Notes: a model not told the origin generated them from the letters alone. 64,000 nucleotides of DNA from Melioribacteraceae bacterium (GCA_035362835.1 DAOSDY010000001.1:1364001-1428000); one strand, 5' to 3'; counted from the stretch's first letter, positions 54,329 to 63,237 are shown. Made by a program: numbers and translations.

Positions 54329-54958
54329 ATGAATATTTTAATCACTGATGACCATGAAATAATCAGAGAAGGTATAAAGAAAATACTTTCTAGAAATGAA
54401 GATCTTAAAATCGTTGCAGAAGCTTCCAGCGTAAAAGAAATGGAAGAGATTATTAACAATACTCAAATCGACCTCTTAATGCTCGATATCTCGTTACCGG
54501 ATAAAAGTGGATTGGATATTGTAAAAGATCTTAAATCAAGATATCCTGAAACTAAAATTCTAGTATTCAGCATTTTCCCGGAAGAAAAGTTTGCCAAAAG
54601 AGCTATTAATCAGGGGGCCGATGGTTATATAAGTAAAAATGCTAAACCCAGTGAGATAATTAATGCCATAAGGAAAATTGAAAAGGGAGGAAAGTATCTC
54701 AACCTTGAAATTATGGAAGAATTATTTCTATCATCTCAAAAAAATAGAAATGCTTTGGCTCACGAACTTTTGTCAAATAGAGAATTTGAAGTGCTTAGAT
54801 TATTGGCTCAAGGGAAAAAGATAACAGAAATAGCGGACTCACTTAGTTTAAGTATTAATACTATTGCATCATACAAAACAAGAATTCAAAACAAACTGAA
54901 TCGTAAATCAACTGCCGACTTAATCCGTTATGCTATTGATAACAATCTGATTGAGTGA
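54329..54958 (+). CDS. LuxR/NarL-family response regulator
   Basis: A 209-residue regulator and the evident partner of the kinase just upstream. The receiver has Asp7-Asp8, phosphoacceptor Asp53 in LLMLDISLPDKSG and Lys in YISKNAKP. The C-terminal helix-turn-helix of the LuxR type reads LLSNREFEVLRLLAQGKKITEIADSLSLSINTIASYKTRIQNKL. It probably activates the lipoprotein and envelope genes that follow (inference from position and orientation). Confidence 0.95.
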   Translation: MNILITDDHEIIREGIKKILSRNEDLKIVAEASSVKEMEEIINNTQIDLLMLDISLPDKSGLDIVKDLKSRYPETKILVFSIFPEEKFAKRAINQGADGYISKNAKPSEIINAIRKIEKGGKYLNLEIMEELFLSSQKNRNALAHELLSNREFEVLRLLAQGKKITEIADSLSLSINTIASYKTRIQNKLNRKSTADLIRYAIDNNLIE

Positions 54959-55169
54959 AACTTTTTAATTACGTATTATCAATAAAAACCAAACGATTTA
55001 CTTGCCGCAAAAACAGCTACATCCTTTCTCAATGAAATACTGCATACTCTAATTCTTCCATGACGTAGTTTTATAACGGGTTCTCATGGTAAATACTGTT
55101 AAGACAATTATTAAAGTAAATGATTATTTATTCTAAACTTTTTAATAATCCTAAAAAGTGAGGGAGTAA

Positions 55170-55616
55170 GTGAAACCATTAATGTTTATTGCTTTGATCA
55201 TGGTTGTTTCAGGCTGTAATAAATTGGTGCTACAACCAGCCGATTTTTCCTGGCCAATGGAGAGTGTTCTGAATATTGATAATTCAGGCGAAATCGCTGA
55301 TAAGAGGTATACTTTTAAAATTAATGTAAAACCAATTTATTATGAAGAATTTGCGGACTCTAACCAGGCACCTGGTAAAGAAATCAGAATAATTCGCGAT
55401 AAATCCGGCTTCTATTATTTCACTGGTGCTGGTTTTAAAAACATTTATGTCTTCTATCCAGTTCAAGGCGGTATGATGCTTGAAGAAATAATAAATATCC
55501 CTGACAATATGCCGCTGCAAAGACCTGTTTTCAACATGAAATCATCTGGAATTGAGCTAATTGACGGTATAAGCCACTATTTGATTATCGGATCAACGAT
55601 TACGAGGTCAAAATGA
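55170..55616 (+). CDS. Small lipoprotein of unknown function
   Basis: A 148-residue lipoprotein with lipobox MVVSGC (Cys16) right after a short hydrophobic helix. The mature part is beta-rich (IADKRYTFKINVKPIYYEEF, GFYYFTGAGFKNIYVFY), with no known domain recognised. The start appears to be GTG at 55170, a few bases after GAGGGAG. The stop overlaps the next gene by 4 bases, so the two are coupled. A 211-base gap separates it from the response regulator. Confidence 0.8.
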   Translation: MKPLMFIALIMVVSGCNKLVLQPADFSWPMESVLNIDNSGEIADKRYTFKINVKPIYYEEFADSNQAPGKEIRIIRDKSGFYYFTGAGFKNIYVFYPVQGGMMLEEIINIPDNMPLQRPVFNMKSSGIELIDGISHYLIIGSTITRSK

Positions 55617-56854
55617 AAAAGTTAATTAATATCTCTTTGATTTATTATTTCTTAATGGTTTCGTTAGTTTCCGGACAATCAGATTATGAAGCAGTCCAAA
55701 AATTTAAATACCATTACAAACAAATAGAAGAATCAATTAAAAATGCTGTATCTGTTGATGAGTTGGATCTTATTAGCGCAAAAATAATTGATCTTAAAAA
55801 CTCATCATTTAATAATAAATCTATTTTGAATCACGCATTATACCCCGAAGATTATGAATCCTCTTTTTTCAATATTGAGTACGCATTAAGTTCGAAAAGG
55901 GCCGATCTTTCACACATTAAACAGCTTTCATTTCAGGTTACTGAGTTAGAATCCCAGGTGTCCAGTCTGAGCCGGGAAAATGAATTATTACTTCTCGAAA
56001 TCAATAAACTAAAATCACGCGCTGATAAAGATGAAGCAACAATTGCCAAACTAAATAATCTCATTGCGCAGCTACGAGGAAACATTTATCAGAGGGACCT
56101 TCTTGTACGTGACCTTGTCGATACTTTGCTGGAACAATTTACAAAATATAATACGAATCTTACTGCTGGAGAGGTACGTGAGATTAAATCAAAAATTAGA
56201 AATGAAAATCTGTTCTACAATATTAACCGCACAATATCCGATAATATAAATTTTATAAATGTTACACGCCTGCATGCCGATGACTTTTCATCATTAAAAA
56301 AACAGCATAATGATTTAAGCTTGGTCTGGAATCAGATAAGTCCAAAGTTGATTAAAGTATACGCTGGAGATAAGAAGAGAAATTCAGAAATATTAGTAAT
56401 TGATTCTTTGTTGAACGAATGGGATGAAAATATTAATACAAATATATGGAATAGCGTATACGGTATTTTTAAGGAGAAAAATATTGAGTTGCATCCTTTT
56501 ACTGATGGTAATCAGTTCGTGAATAGTATGGTTTCCTTTATTCAAAAGGAAATGCAAAACATCAACTTAAATGACCGTAGTGAAGGTGAACTGAAATATC
56601 ATCTTTTTGCTGATAGTATATATTTCAAAATCCTTGAAAAGAACTGGTTACCGCTTTTAATCGGTAATAAAATGCTTACGAAAGAAGATAAGAATACAAT
56701 AGACAGTAATCTGAAAAACTGGCAAAGTGAATTATCACCCACAAATCTTTATCTGCTATTTATGGTTGCTGGTGCTGTGTTAGTATTCTTCTCACTCTAT
56801 TACTTTATTAAAAGATTTCAACTTAGGAGAAATATTTCCTTACATTCTAATTAA
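55613..56854 (+). CDS. Exported coiled-coil protein with C-terminal membrane anchor
   Basis: A 413-residue protein with a signal peptide (ISLIYYFLMVSLVSGQ), a coiled coil at about residues 100-165 (VTELESQVSSLSRENELLLLEINKLKSRADKDEATIAKL), a mostly helical central part, and a C-terminal transmembrane helix (about residues 380-401, LYLLFMVAGAVLVFFSLYYFI) followed by a basic tail. The topology is a periplasmic domain tethered to the inner membrane. No family recognised. Coupled to the upstream lipoprotein by an ATGA overlap; the pair may form an envelope-spanning complex (inference). Confidence 0.82.
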   Translation: MKKLINISLIYYFLMVSLVSGQSDYEAVQKFKYHYKQIEESIKNAVSVDELDLISAKIIDLKNSSFNNKSILNHALYPEDYESSFFNIEYALSSKRADLSHIKQLSFQVTELESQVSSLSRENELLLLEINKLKSRADKDEATIAKLNNLIAQLRGNIYQRDLLVRDLVDTLLEQFTKYNTNLTAGEVREIKSKIRNENLFYNINRTISDNINFINVTRLHADDFSSLKKQHNDLSLVWNQISPKLIKVYAGDKKRNSEILVIDSLLNEWDENINTNIWNSVYGIFKEKNIELHPFTDGNQFVNSMVSFIQKEMQNINLNDRSEGELKYHLFADSIYFKILEKNWLPLLIGNKMLTKEDKNTIDSNLKNWQSELSPTNLYLLFMVAGAVLVFFSLYYFIKRFQLRRNISLHSN

Positions 56855-56873
56855 TGAAGAGATATTCTGTCAG

Positions 56874-56902
56874 CATGCAGTAAAAACAACTGCATGATTT
56901 TA
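56874..56902 (+). terminator. Hairpin after the coiled-coil membrane protein
   Basis: A perfect 8-bp stem CATGCAGT/ACTGCATG (56874-56881 with 56889-56896) with a 7-base loop, followed by ATTTTA. A further GCTGCAT lies downstream. A weak intrinsic terminator or regulatory palindrome. Confidence 0.5.
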
Positions 56903-56971
56903 CAAGTTTTCGCTGCATACAAAAACTTTTGTTCAGTATAATTTTTGGACGTCATAATACAAGAGGACTAA

Positions 56972-57328
56972 ATGAGTGCACTAATTATAAATGCAACACA
57001 TATTGAAACAGGTCAAATATTTAAGGGTTTAGATTTCAATTCCATATATGATGTTGTGTTTACAGTGAATTCTGCAAGAGAAGCTCAAATTATATTAGAA
57101 TCAATAAAAATCGATATTATCATATTTTTCCTGGATACACCGGATAGCTGCTTCTTAAATATTTTATTTATGAAAGATGATCTTCCCAATAAACCTCAAG
57201 TAGTTGTTTGTACTAATCACAAGTGGCCTTACTATTTGAATAAATACGATCAATCGGCAATCGACATAATTTGTAAGCCCTTACCTGAAGAATTAGAAAA
57301 TGCATTGCATTTGGATTCTATTAAATAA
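56972..57328 (+). CDS. Receiver-like protein lacking a clear phosphoacceptor
   Basis: A 118-residue protein whose pattern follows a response-regulator receiver: opening strand ALIINATHI, central strand KIDIIIFFLDTPDS, then KPQVVVCTNHK and a Lys-Pro turn (IICKPLPEELENAL). The acidic pair after strand 1 is missing (NATHIE), and the position of the phosphorylated Asp reads Phe if the strands are aligned in register, although an Asp occurs two residues later. It is probably a pseudo-receiver that binds a partner without phosphorylation (inference). It sits between envelope genes of the same cluster. Confidence 0.7.
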   Translation: MSALIINATHIETGQIFKGLDFNSIYDVVFTVNSAREAQIILESIKIDIIIFFLDTPDSCFLNILFMKDDLPNKPQVVVCTNHKWPYYLNKYDQSAIDIICKPLPEELENALHLDSIK

Positions 57329-57344
57329 AAAAAAGGAGGCGTAT

Positions 57345-58370
57345 ATGAGAACCCGAAATATTTTTGCTAAATCTTTTGCCATTGCTTTAATTGTAATTGC
57401 TGCTACTAACTGCGAGGATCCATTTGATATAACTGAACCTCAGTCTTCTAATCAAAATCAGGCACAGTTATTTATGAAAATTGCTGAAGGCAGTGGTTCG
57501 CTAACTTCTTTTACACCGAATTACAATGAGAGTGAAGCTTTAGCAATGGCCGGTATATTAGGGAAAAATCTGTACCCAGTTCATATTCAACAAAAAATGA
57601 CTCTCGTTGATAAAAATTTAATACTTGCAAAAGACAGCACTTCGGCTGTTGGCACCTTGGTGCAGAATTACGAAGGGAAATTAATTATTCAGGGATCTTT
57701 TCAACCGCCGACAATCGGGATTCGTACAAGAACTGATACAACAATTCAAAAAACATTTTCTACTACAATTACAAGACTTATACATTTCAAAAAAGTTGCA
57801 AATACTGGTAATGATACACTTGACTGGAAGGTAAATGCCATTTCACTCCCCTATGGAGGGACCGATGGAAATAATATCCAAATAGTAAAGCTTACCCTGA
57901 CATCCCAGAATGGCACACCTGTTGAAATTACCGATCCAGGTCTCTTCTTATTCAAAATCGGCAAGGAAAAGAAACATGATAGAGATGATGAAGATGACGA
58001 TAATGACGAATTTGAAGAGAACCATTTTAATTGGAAATACAATTGGAAAGATCTAAAAACATGGTATAAAAAGAATCAGAAGGTTAACCTCAGGATTGAA
58101 GTATTGAGTAATATATCAGATCCCGATTTCTTAACTGTTACATACGGTGCTATGATGAATGGAGTTCCCGGTAAAAAAGCAAAGTTCGATATAGTTTCAA
58201 CTGTTCAGGATGGTTCATCGTTTAGAAAAGTTTATGAACTTAATTTCTATACAAACGCAAATGCTGTAAGAATGCATGCAGTAATAAATGCATATACAAG
58301 AAACTCTGTATATGATACGGAATCCGCTGTTGAATCAAAATCCTGGGGAATCCCTTACAGAGTTAAATGA
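57345..58370 (+). CDS. Exported lipoprotein of unknown function
   Basis: A 341-residue lipoprotein: hydrophobic segment AIALIVIAATNC with the lipidated Cys near residue 22, then EDPFDITEPQSS. The ATG at 57345 is chosen because a full AAAGGAGG precedes it; the open frame upstream overlaps the receiver-like gene. The mature part is beta-rich and contains a very acidic run (DRDDEDDDNDEFEEN, about residues 208-222), which may bind Ca2+. No family recognised. Confidence 0.8.
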   Translation: MRTRNIFAKSFAIALIVIAATNCEDPFDITEPQSSNQNQAQLFMKIAEGSGSLTSFTPNYNESEALAMAGILGKNLYPVHIQQKMTLVDKNLILAKDSTSAVGTLVQNYEGKLIIQGSFQPPTIGIRTRTDTTIQKTFSTTITRLIHFKKVANTGNDTLDWKVNAISLPYGGTDGNNIQIVKLTLTSQNGTPVEITDPGLFLFKIGKEKKHDRDDEDDDNDEFEENHFNWKYNWKDLKTWYKKNQKVNLRIEVLSNISDPDFLTVTYGAMMNGVPGKKAKFDIVSTVQDGSSFRKVYELNFYTNANAVRMHAVINAYTRNSVYDTESAVESKSWGIPYRVK

Positions 58371-58410
58371 TAAATGTTCAAAAGTAGATTTCTAAAAAAG
58401 GAGAATTATT

Positions 58411-59748
58411 ATGAAAATTATAAATAAACTTCCCATAATACAGCTCTTCGCTATTATTCTTACTTCTTCAATCATTTTTACTGCCTGTGAGAATGATGAT
58501 AATCCGGTCGAATCCGGTGGCAGTACTGCAAAAGTAGCCGGTCGCATTTCATCAAACAACGGGACAGCGCCAGCACTTTATAAATCCAGTAATACTGAAA
58601 CAACTTTCTCATCAATCCAAGGAGCCTCTGTAATCTTGGCGCGGGTTCAAGCTGATGGTTCATTAAAAACAGTTTCTACACAATCAGTGCAGACTGATGC
58701 AAATGGAAGGTTTTACCTTGAAACAAATCTTAATGGCGTAGAAAATCTAATCGTAGTTGCAACCCAGGGTAATGCAGAGTTAAAAGCAATTGTTTCCGCT
58801 AAAGTTCAAACAGGCAGTACTGTTTATTCACCACCGCTAACTATTGAATCAACAACTCAAAGCAATCTCTTCATAAAATTAGTCGCTCAAGGGAAAACGA
58901 CTTTAATAGATGCTGCAGATCTTAAACTATTATTAAATAGTCAAGCGGCGATGTATCTAAAAGGAAATGCAACCGCTGAGACAGAATTTATTAAAGCCAT
59001 GGAAGCACAATCACAAACCTATATCAAAGCTTCGGGTAATTCATATTTCGGATTAACGAACAGTCAATTACAAGCAATGATGCAAGCAAGAACAGAAGCA
59101 AAGGCAAAACTAGATGCAGCTTTATATAATTCTTCTGATTCTGAATTAGAAACTGAAAGTATTATTAATGATTATGAAACCTATGTATTTGCCAACAGTT
59201 CAATAAATTCATCAATATATGCAGAACTGTTAAGAATAGGTGCAACTACTTTTATTAATGCATCTGTAAATATGGATACCAATGCCAGATTAGCAGTTAT
59301 GCAATCTTATTGTAAGCGGTATGCCTTTGTTCTTGGCGTTGCAATGAGGCATCAATTTCAGGCGGCCGGGGCATCTGATACACAGGTAAACGCTGTCGTA
59401 TCAGCCGGTGCTTCATTATACAACTCGCTCAAAGCATCCGTGAGTTACGAGCAAATGGTAAATGCATTTAATCAATACCGTTTAGCAATTAAATCTCAAT
59501 TAAAACTAGTATTATCTGCTCATGCCGCTGCGATTGAAACAATCGACTCAAGCATAAATGGAACCATATCCGCAAAAACAATTCTCAGTACTTCAATTGT
59601 CGGATCAATCTCGCTGGACTTATTAATTAATGCATACGTTACTTTCTTTAATTCCGTGAAGTCTACTACCCAAGCGGCACTTGTAGGTGCTACAACAGCA
59701 CAGATAAATGCTGCTTCCCAAATAATGATTTTGTCAAACATGAACTAA
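58411..59748 (+). CDS. Lipoprotein with a carboxypeptidase-regulatory-like domain
   Basis: A 445-residue lipoprotein: lipobox IIFTAC (Cys26) followed by ENDDNPVESGG. Residues about 40-140 look like a carboxypeptidase-regulatory/SpaA-type beta sandwich (GASVILARVQADGSLKTV ... TDANGRFYLETNLNG). The remaining 300 residues are Ala/Gln/Ser-rich and helical (YLKGNATAETEFIKAMEAQSQTYIK, LQAMMQARTEAKAKLDAALY). It lies 40 bases after the previous lipoprotein gene with AAAGGAG before the ATG; a terminator follows. Function unknown. Confidence 0.82.
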   Translation: MKIINKLPIIQLFAIILTSSIIFTACENDDNPVESGGSTAKVAGRISSNNGTAPALYKSSNTETTFSSIQGASVILARVQADGSLKTVSTQSVQTDANGRFYLETNLNGVENLIVVATQGNAELKAIVSAKVQTGSTVYSPPLTIESTTQSNLFIKLVAQGKTTLIDAADLKLLLNSQAAMYLKGNATAETEFIKAMEAQSQTYIKASGNSYFGLTNSQLQAMMQARTEAKAKLDAALYNSSDSELETESIINDYETYVFANSSINSSIYAELLRIGATTFINASVNMDTNARLAVMQSYCKRYAFVLGVAMRHQFQAAGASDTQVNAVVSAGASLYNSLKASVSYEQMVNAFNQYRLAIKSQLKLVLSAHAAAIETIDSSINGTISAKTILSTSIVGSISLDLLINAYVTFFNSVKSTTQAALVGATTAQINAASQIMILSNMN

Positions 59749-59755
59749 TTAATTG

Positions 59756-59787
59756 AAAAGGAACCGTTAATCCCGGGTCCTTTTTTT
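59756..59787 (+). terminator. Intrinsic terminator after the 58411 lipoprotein
   Basis: A 10-bp stem with one mismatch (59756-59765 with 59775-59784) and a run of seven T (59781-59787), eight bases after the stop. Confidence 0.85.
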
Positions 59788-59930
59788 AATAACAAATAGT
59801 TTGCCCAGTATTATTAAAAATAGCATAAAGGTAAAAATATTTTTCTTCTTGCATACCGAATACTCCGAGAGAGGATAAGCCATTATGGTTTATCCTCTTT
59901 TATAGAATAGCTAACAATTTGAGGCGAAAG

Positions 59931-60425
59931 ATGAAATCATTCATAAATATTGCATTAATAAGTTATCTGATCTTTGATCTTTCAATTACATATGCTCAGA
60001 ATAGAAAATTTGGTATTGGCTTTATTGTCGGTGAACCTACAGGAATAAGTTCAAAATATTGGACGTCGAATGCAAATGCTTTGGCATTCGGATTGGGCTG
60101 GTCTATTGATGATTATCGAATCTATGGTTACAATCCCGACTATCATAATGCTAGTAGATTACAACTCCATGTTGATTATCTGTGGCATTCTTTTAGAGCT
60201 ATAAAATCCAATGGGGAATTCCCACTCTTTTATGGTCTCGGCGGAAGAATTAACTCAGGACCTGCTTACAGTGCCAGCTTTGGAGTGCGCGGAATATTTG
60301 GAATTGCCTGGAGTCCACGGTCAGCACCAATTGATGTTTATTTCGAAGCGGTTCCGACACTTTTCCTTATTACATCAACTGGATTCGGAATTGATGCTGC
60401 ACTTGGTGCTAGATATTATTTCTGA
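59931..60425 (+). CDS. Small outer-membrane beta-barrel-like protein
   Basis: A 164-residue protein with signal peptide (NIALISYLIFDLSITYAQ) and a mature part of alternating Gly/aromatic strands (KFGIGFIVGEPTGISSKYW, ASFGVRGIFGIAWSP) ending GIDAALGARYYF. The terminal Phe and strand pattern fit an 8-strand outer-membrane barrel. The ATG at 59931, preceded by GAGG, is chosen over a TTG four codons upstream. No specific family recognised. Confidence 0.8.
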   Translation: MKSFINIALISYLIFDLSITYAQNRKFGIGFIVGEPTGISSKYWTSNANALAFGLGWSIDDYRIYGYNPDYHNASRLQLHVDYLWHSFRAIKSNGEFPLFYGLGGRINSGPAYSASFGVRGIFGIAWSPRSAPIDVYFEAVPTLFLITSTGFGIDAALGARYYF

Positions 60426-60444
60426 AACCGGTGAAATTACATGT

Positions 60445-61035
60445 ATGAAATCTATATTCATTTTAATACAATTATTATTTATGCTGATGTTTATTTCGTG
60501 CGGCGTCAGTTCCTCAATTTATAATATCAACGGAGGTTTTGAGGAAAGTAGTTATAATCTCACTATGCCTGACGGATGGATCTCTAATAAACCTAATTAT
60601 GGATATGGAAATACAGAATTAAAAATTGATAATACTATTTCCCATTCGGGCAATAATTCAATAATGATTTTTATCGACGGAAAACACTCCAATAAAAAAT
60701 ATCTTTTTAAATGGATCCGGAGAATTGACGGCCTTAAAGAGAATAGTATTTATCAACTCGAAGCATGGATTAAAACTAAGAATGTTAAAATTACTCCATA
60801 TCTGGAAATAAATTGTTGGAGTAAAAATATACTAGTGGGTAATATATCATCAGATGCTAAATTTTCATTTTCAGGCTCAATTAACTGGCGACCTCTGGAA
60901 ATTATATTTAAGATCCCTGCCGGTACAGATAAAATAATTTTATCAGCTTCAATGATTAGTTATAAAAATGGAGGCGCTCAAGCATGGTTTGACGACATTA
61001 GTATAAAAGAAATTAAAGAAAATCCAAGGTACTAA
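60445..61035 (+). CDS. Lipoprotein with carbohydrate-binding-like jelly-roll domain
   Basis: A 196-residue lipoprotein (lipobox MFISC near residue 19). The rest resembles a CBM_4_9-type jelly roll: NGGFEESSYNLTMPDGWIS at the start, HSGNNSIMIFIDG, YQLEAWIKTKNVKITPYLE, and the closing GGAQAWFDDISIKEI, which is the usual end of such domains. These domains bind glycans or stabilise surface proteins. The start lies 20 bases after the barrel protein; a longer frame in the same phase runs back into that gene and is not coding. Confidence 0.8.
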   Translation: MKSIFILIQLLFMLMFISCGVSSSIYNINGGFEESSYNLTMPDGWISNKPNYGYGNTELKIDNTISHSGNNSIMIFIDGKHSNKKYLFKWIRRIDGLKENSIYQLEAWIKTKNVKITPYLEINCWSKNILVGNISSDAKFSFSGSINWRPLEIIFKIPAGTDKIILSASMISYKNGGAQAWFDDISIKEIKENPRY

Positions 61036-61448
61036 CCGGCAATGTATCAGGATAAGTTTGGATCATTAGAATCATCAACCACTGATTGATAGGGCTTGGC
61101 TATTTTAACCGAAATATTTGTTAACTCAATGGTCTAAATTACTTCCCCCAATAGAGCTAAATGTATTAATTAAAAAAATTGTTCTTCACAAAATAATATT
61201 TGGTCCCGACTTCAACAGATATTAATAAATCGTCGGGCTCAAAAACCATTATGTTCACAAAAGATTATAAAAAGATTTTGCCTCATTCCGTTTGACACTT
61301 CATTCAGCAAAAACTTTTTAGGTTTAGGTTCACCTGTCTACCGTCTCATATTATTGTTTTCTTCATGTCACAAATAATTTCAATTATTAACTTAACTTCG
61401 TTTAAGAAAATTCTTATTATCCTGTAAACAAATATGGGGTGTTAATAA
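61036..61448. other. Intergenic stretch with a remnant of a minus-strand gene
   Basis: About 410 bases without an intact gene. The right half carries the first copy of a 48-base duplicated segment (61289-61336). Read on the minus strand this gives a short open stretch ending at a stop at 61239-61241, directly followed by a hairpin (61205-61210 with 61232-61237). The left 160 bases show nothing recognisable. Confidence 0.55.
61289..61336. repeat. 48-base direct repeat, copy 1
   Basis: Matches 62069-62116 at 45 of 48 positions, same orientation, exactly 780 bases apart. On the minus strand both copies read in frame as GEP-x-PKK-x-LLNEVSN, so the repeat is a duplicated piece of coding sequence. 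Confidence 0.85.
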
Positions 61449-61739
61449 ATGGACATATTAAATGAATTACTCAATCTTCCTGTTTATGCTGATGAAAAAC
61501 GGGATGATGGTGGCGGTCCCGAACCAGGAGATTGGATGAGTGTTAAGACATACAATAGTGCTGAGGAAGCTGCCGAAGCAGTCCAGTTTTTCTTAAATAA
61601 TAATCGTTTCCAACTAATGCTGCCGATTGGTGCAAGGATTGAATTTCATAATAAAGTTGGCGTCGGTAGCGATATTATCTATTTCTATAGTGTTTCCGAA
61701 AATCAATGGCAAAAACATTTATACTGCTATTCAGATTAG
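61449..61739 (+). CDS. Small acidic protein of unknown function
   Basis: A 96-residue protein with no family recognised. It has a DDGGGPEPGDWMSV segment near residues 19-32, a helix NSAEEAAEAVQFFLNNN, and a beta-rich C-terminal half (RIEFHNKVGVGSDIIYFYSV). No signal peptide. The ribosome site GGGGTG is 7 bases before the ATG. It lies between the two copies of the 48-base repeat, so it was either captured between them or separated the copies on insertion. Confidence 0.65.
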   Translation: MDILNELLNLPVYADEKRDDGGGPEPGDWMSVKTYNSAEEAAEAVQFFLNNNRFQLMLPIGARIEFHNKVGVGSDIIYFYSVSENQWQKHLYCYSD

Positions 61740-61921
61740 GATAAATAACTAATATCATTCTATAAACTTTCATCCACGGCAATTCTTATTAAATGATAAT
61801 ATTCAAATGCGCATCCGATTATTGATAGATCTTATTTTTTCCACAAAGTTTCAAAATATTTTTTTATTTCAGCATTTTATGTATTTCTATATAAGAAAGG
61901 AATTCTTTCCCTAATTCTCTC

Positions 61922-62349
61922 CTAATCATTTATCAGAACTTTTATTATTGTTGCGTCAGATTTGTTGCTTATAATATTCAGTAAACTCTCTGCATTTAAA
62001 TCATGTATTGATTCATCAGTATTTGCTAATGCTTCCTTATCATAATATCTTGAGATGATAGCAATTTACGTTTGACACTTCATTCAGCAAAGACTTTTTA
62101 GGTATAGGTTCGCCTGCATGCTTACTAAAGATTACCAGGTCATTCTTGAAACAACCCACATTCATGTAGAATATCAGCCATTATATCAGCAATAGGTCCT
62201 GAGTTTTTCGAAGAATAACATATATACAAAATCTAACTCCTCTTGGTTCATAATTAATAATATAATTGTACAAGGTATCGCATATATTATTTGATTGAAT
62301 TGATTTTTCTAATTTTCTATTTTTTATCCAAGCTAATCTCAAATGCCAT
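61922..62349 (-). pseudogene. Frameshifted remnant of an unrecognised gene
   Basis: Four overlapping minus-strand open stretches in changing frames read as continuous protein-like sequence. The first is 62354-62181 (contains NNICDTLYNYIINYEPRGVR), the second 62232-62140 (SSKNSGPIADIMADILHECG), the third about 62178-62040 (NDLVIFSKHAGEPIPKKSLL then NEVSNV), and the fourth 62062-61922, ending in a stop (DLNAESLLNIISNKSDATII then KVLIND). At least three frameshifts are needed to join them, so the gene is dead. A possible original ATG is at 62349. Family not recognised. Confidence 0.5.
62069..62116. repeat. 48-base direct repeat, copy 2
   Basis: Second copy of the segment at 61289-61336 (3 mismatches), inside the decayed gene. 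Confidence 0.85.
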
Positions 62350-62560
62350 GTTAATTAAATAAGAAAATGGTTAATGGATTTAGCAGCCCCAGTTTTATTA
62401 TAGTTAAAGAGGAAGAATGGGACACATTTCTGAAATCTCTCAAGTAGTTATACATCACTGAATATTTGCTGCAATAATAAAATTCCTTTCCAGTCTATTA
62501 TTCAAAGAATGATTTATTCTGTTTTCTCATAATCTCAAGTATCTTAAGGAGGGTCTCTTT

Positions 62561-63091
62561 ATGAGAACAAAATTCTTCCTTTTTGCTTTTATATTTCTAT
62601 TACTACAACTTCATTTTACGCTTGCTCAGGAAAAAAAACAGGTTGTTTTAAAAGCTCAGCTATGGCCTTACAGTTCACTTTGTGATTTCCCGGAAACTGA
62701 AAACCAACCAGGTGCCATTTCCTATAATAATGTAAGTATAAGTGTTAGAGGCTGCGAGGACCTTCAACAAGAATTAGGTAAACCTTCAGCAGTCAGGCTT
62801 ACTGTTATTAATTTAAGCGATTCTGAAATTGAATGCCCATTCAATGGTTTAAAGAGTGTTTTTGTAAAAATGAAAAATGGTAAAGTTGCTACGTCTATTG
62901 CGATGCGGTACAAACAGAAAAATCCAGTCGGTTCTGGTTATTATTATAGTTTTGCAAACAAAGTCGATGGGGAAATGAAGTTTATTATTGATCCGCATAA
63001 AAGCTGCGATGTGATATTTCTATTCCCTAAAGCATCAGCAGGGGATCAAATTAATATTGAAGGATTTGCTTCTGGTAAAATAACTGATTAA
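62561..63091 (+). CDS. Exported protein of unknown function
   Basis: A 176-residue protein with signal peptide FAFIFLLLQLHFTLAQ and a mature beta-rich part (KQVVLKAQLWPYSSLCDFPE, VRLTVINLSDSEIECPFNGLKSVFVKMKNG) resembling an immunoglobulin-like or surface domain. Three Cys residues (SLCDF, RGCED, IECPF) in the mature region could form a disulfide. No family recognised. AGGAGGG lies upstream of the ATG. Confidence 0.75.
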   Translation: MRTKFFLFAFIFLLLQLHFTLAQEKKQVVLKAQLWPYSSLCDFPETENQPGAISYNNVSISVRGCEDLQQELGKPSAVRLTVINLSDSEIECPFNGLKSVFVKMKNGKVATSIAMRYKQKNPVGSGYYYSFANKVDGEMKFIIDPHKSCDVIFLFPKASAGDQINIEGFASGKITD

Positions 63092-63237
63092 ATGGATCCA
63101 CTTTTGGATGGATAATTCAAAATATTAATAAGATTCAATATGGGTGAAACACAATCACATGATTAATTTACTTGTGGTTCTGTTCTAAATAATTATAAGT
63201 ATTTCTGAATTTATTTTTAAGATTGTGCGGAGGAAAT

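Larger units (their letters stand above)
61740..62560. other. 820-base stretch without an intact gene
   Basis: Most of the middle is a decayed minus-strand gene (61922-62349, listed separately). The left 180 bases and the right 200 bases are A+T-rich, with no recognisable feature apart from the strong AGGAGG ribosome site of the next gene at its end. Confidence 0.6.

Noticed and set aside
60211..60444. N-terminal extension of the 60445 lipoprotein frame
   Set aside because: It overlaps the outer-membrane barrel gene in another frame; the lipoprotein signal starts only at 60445.
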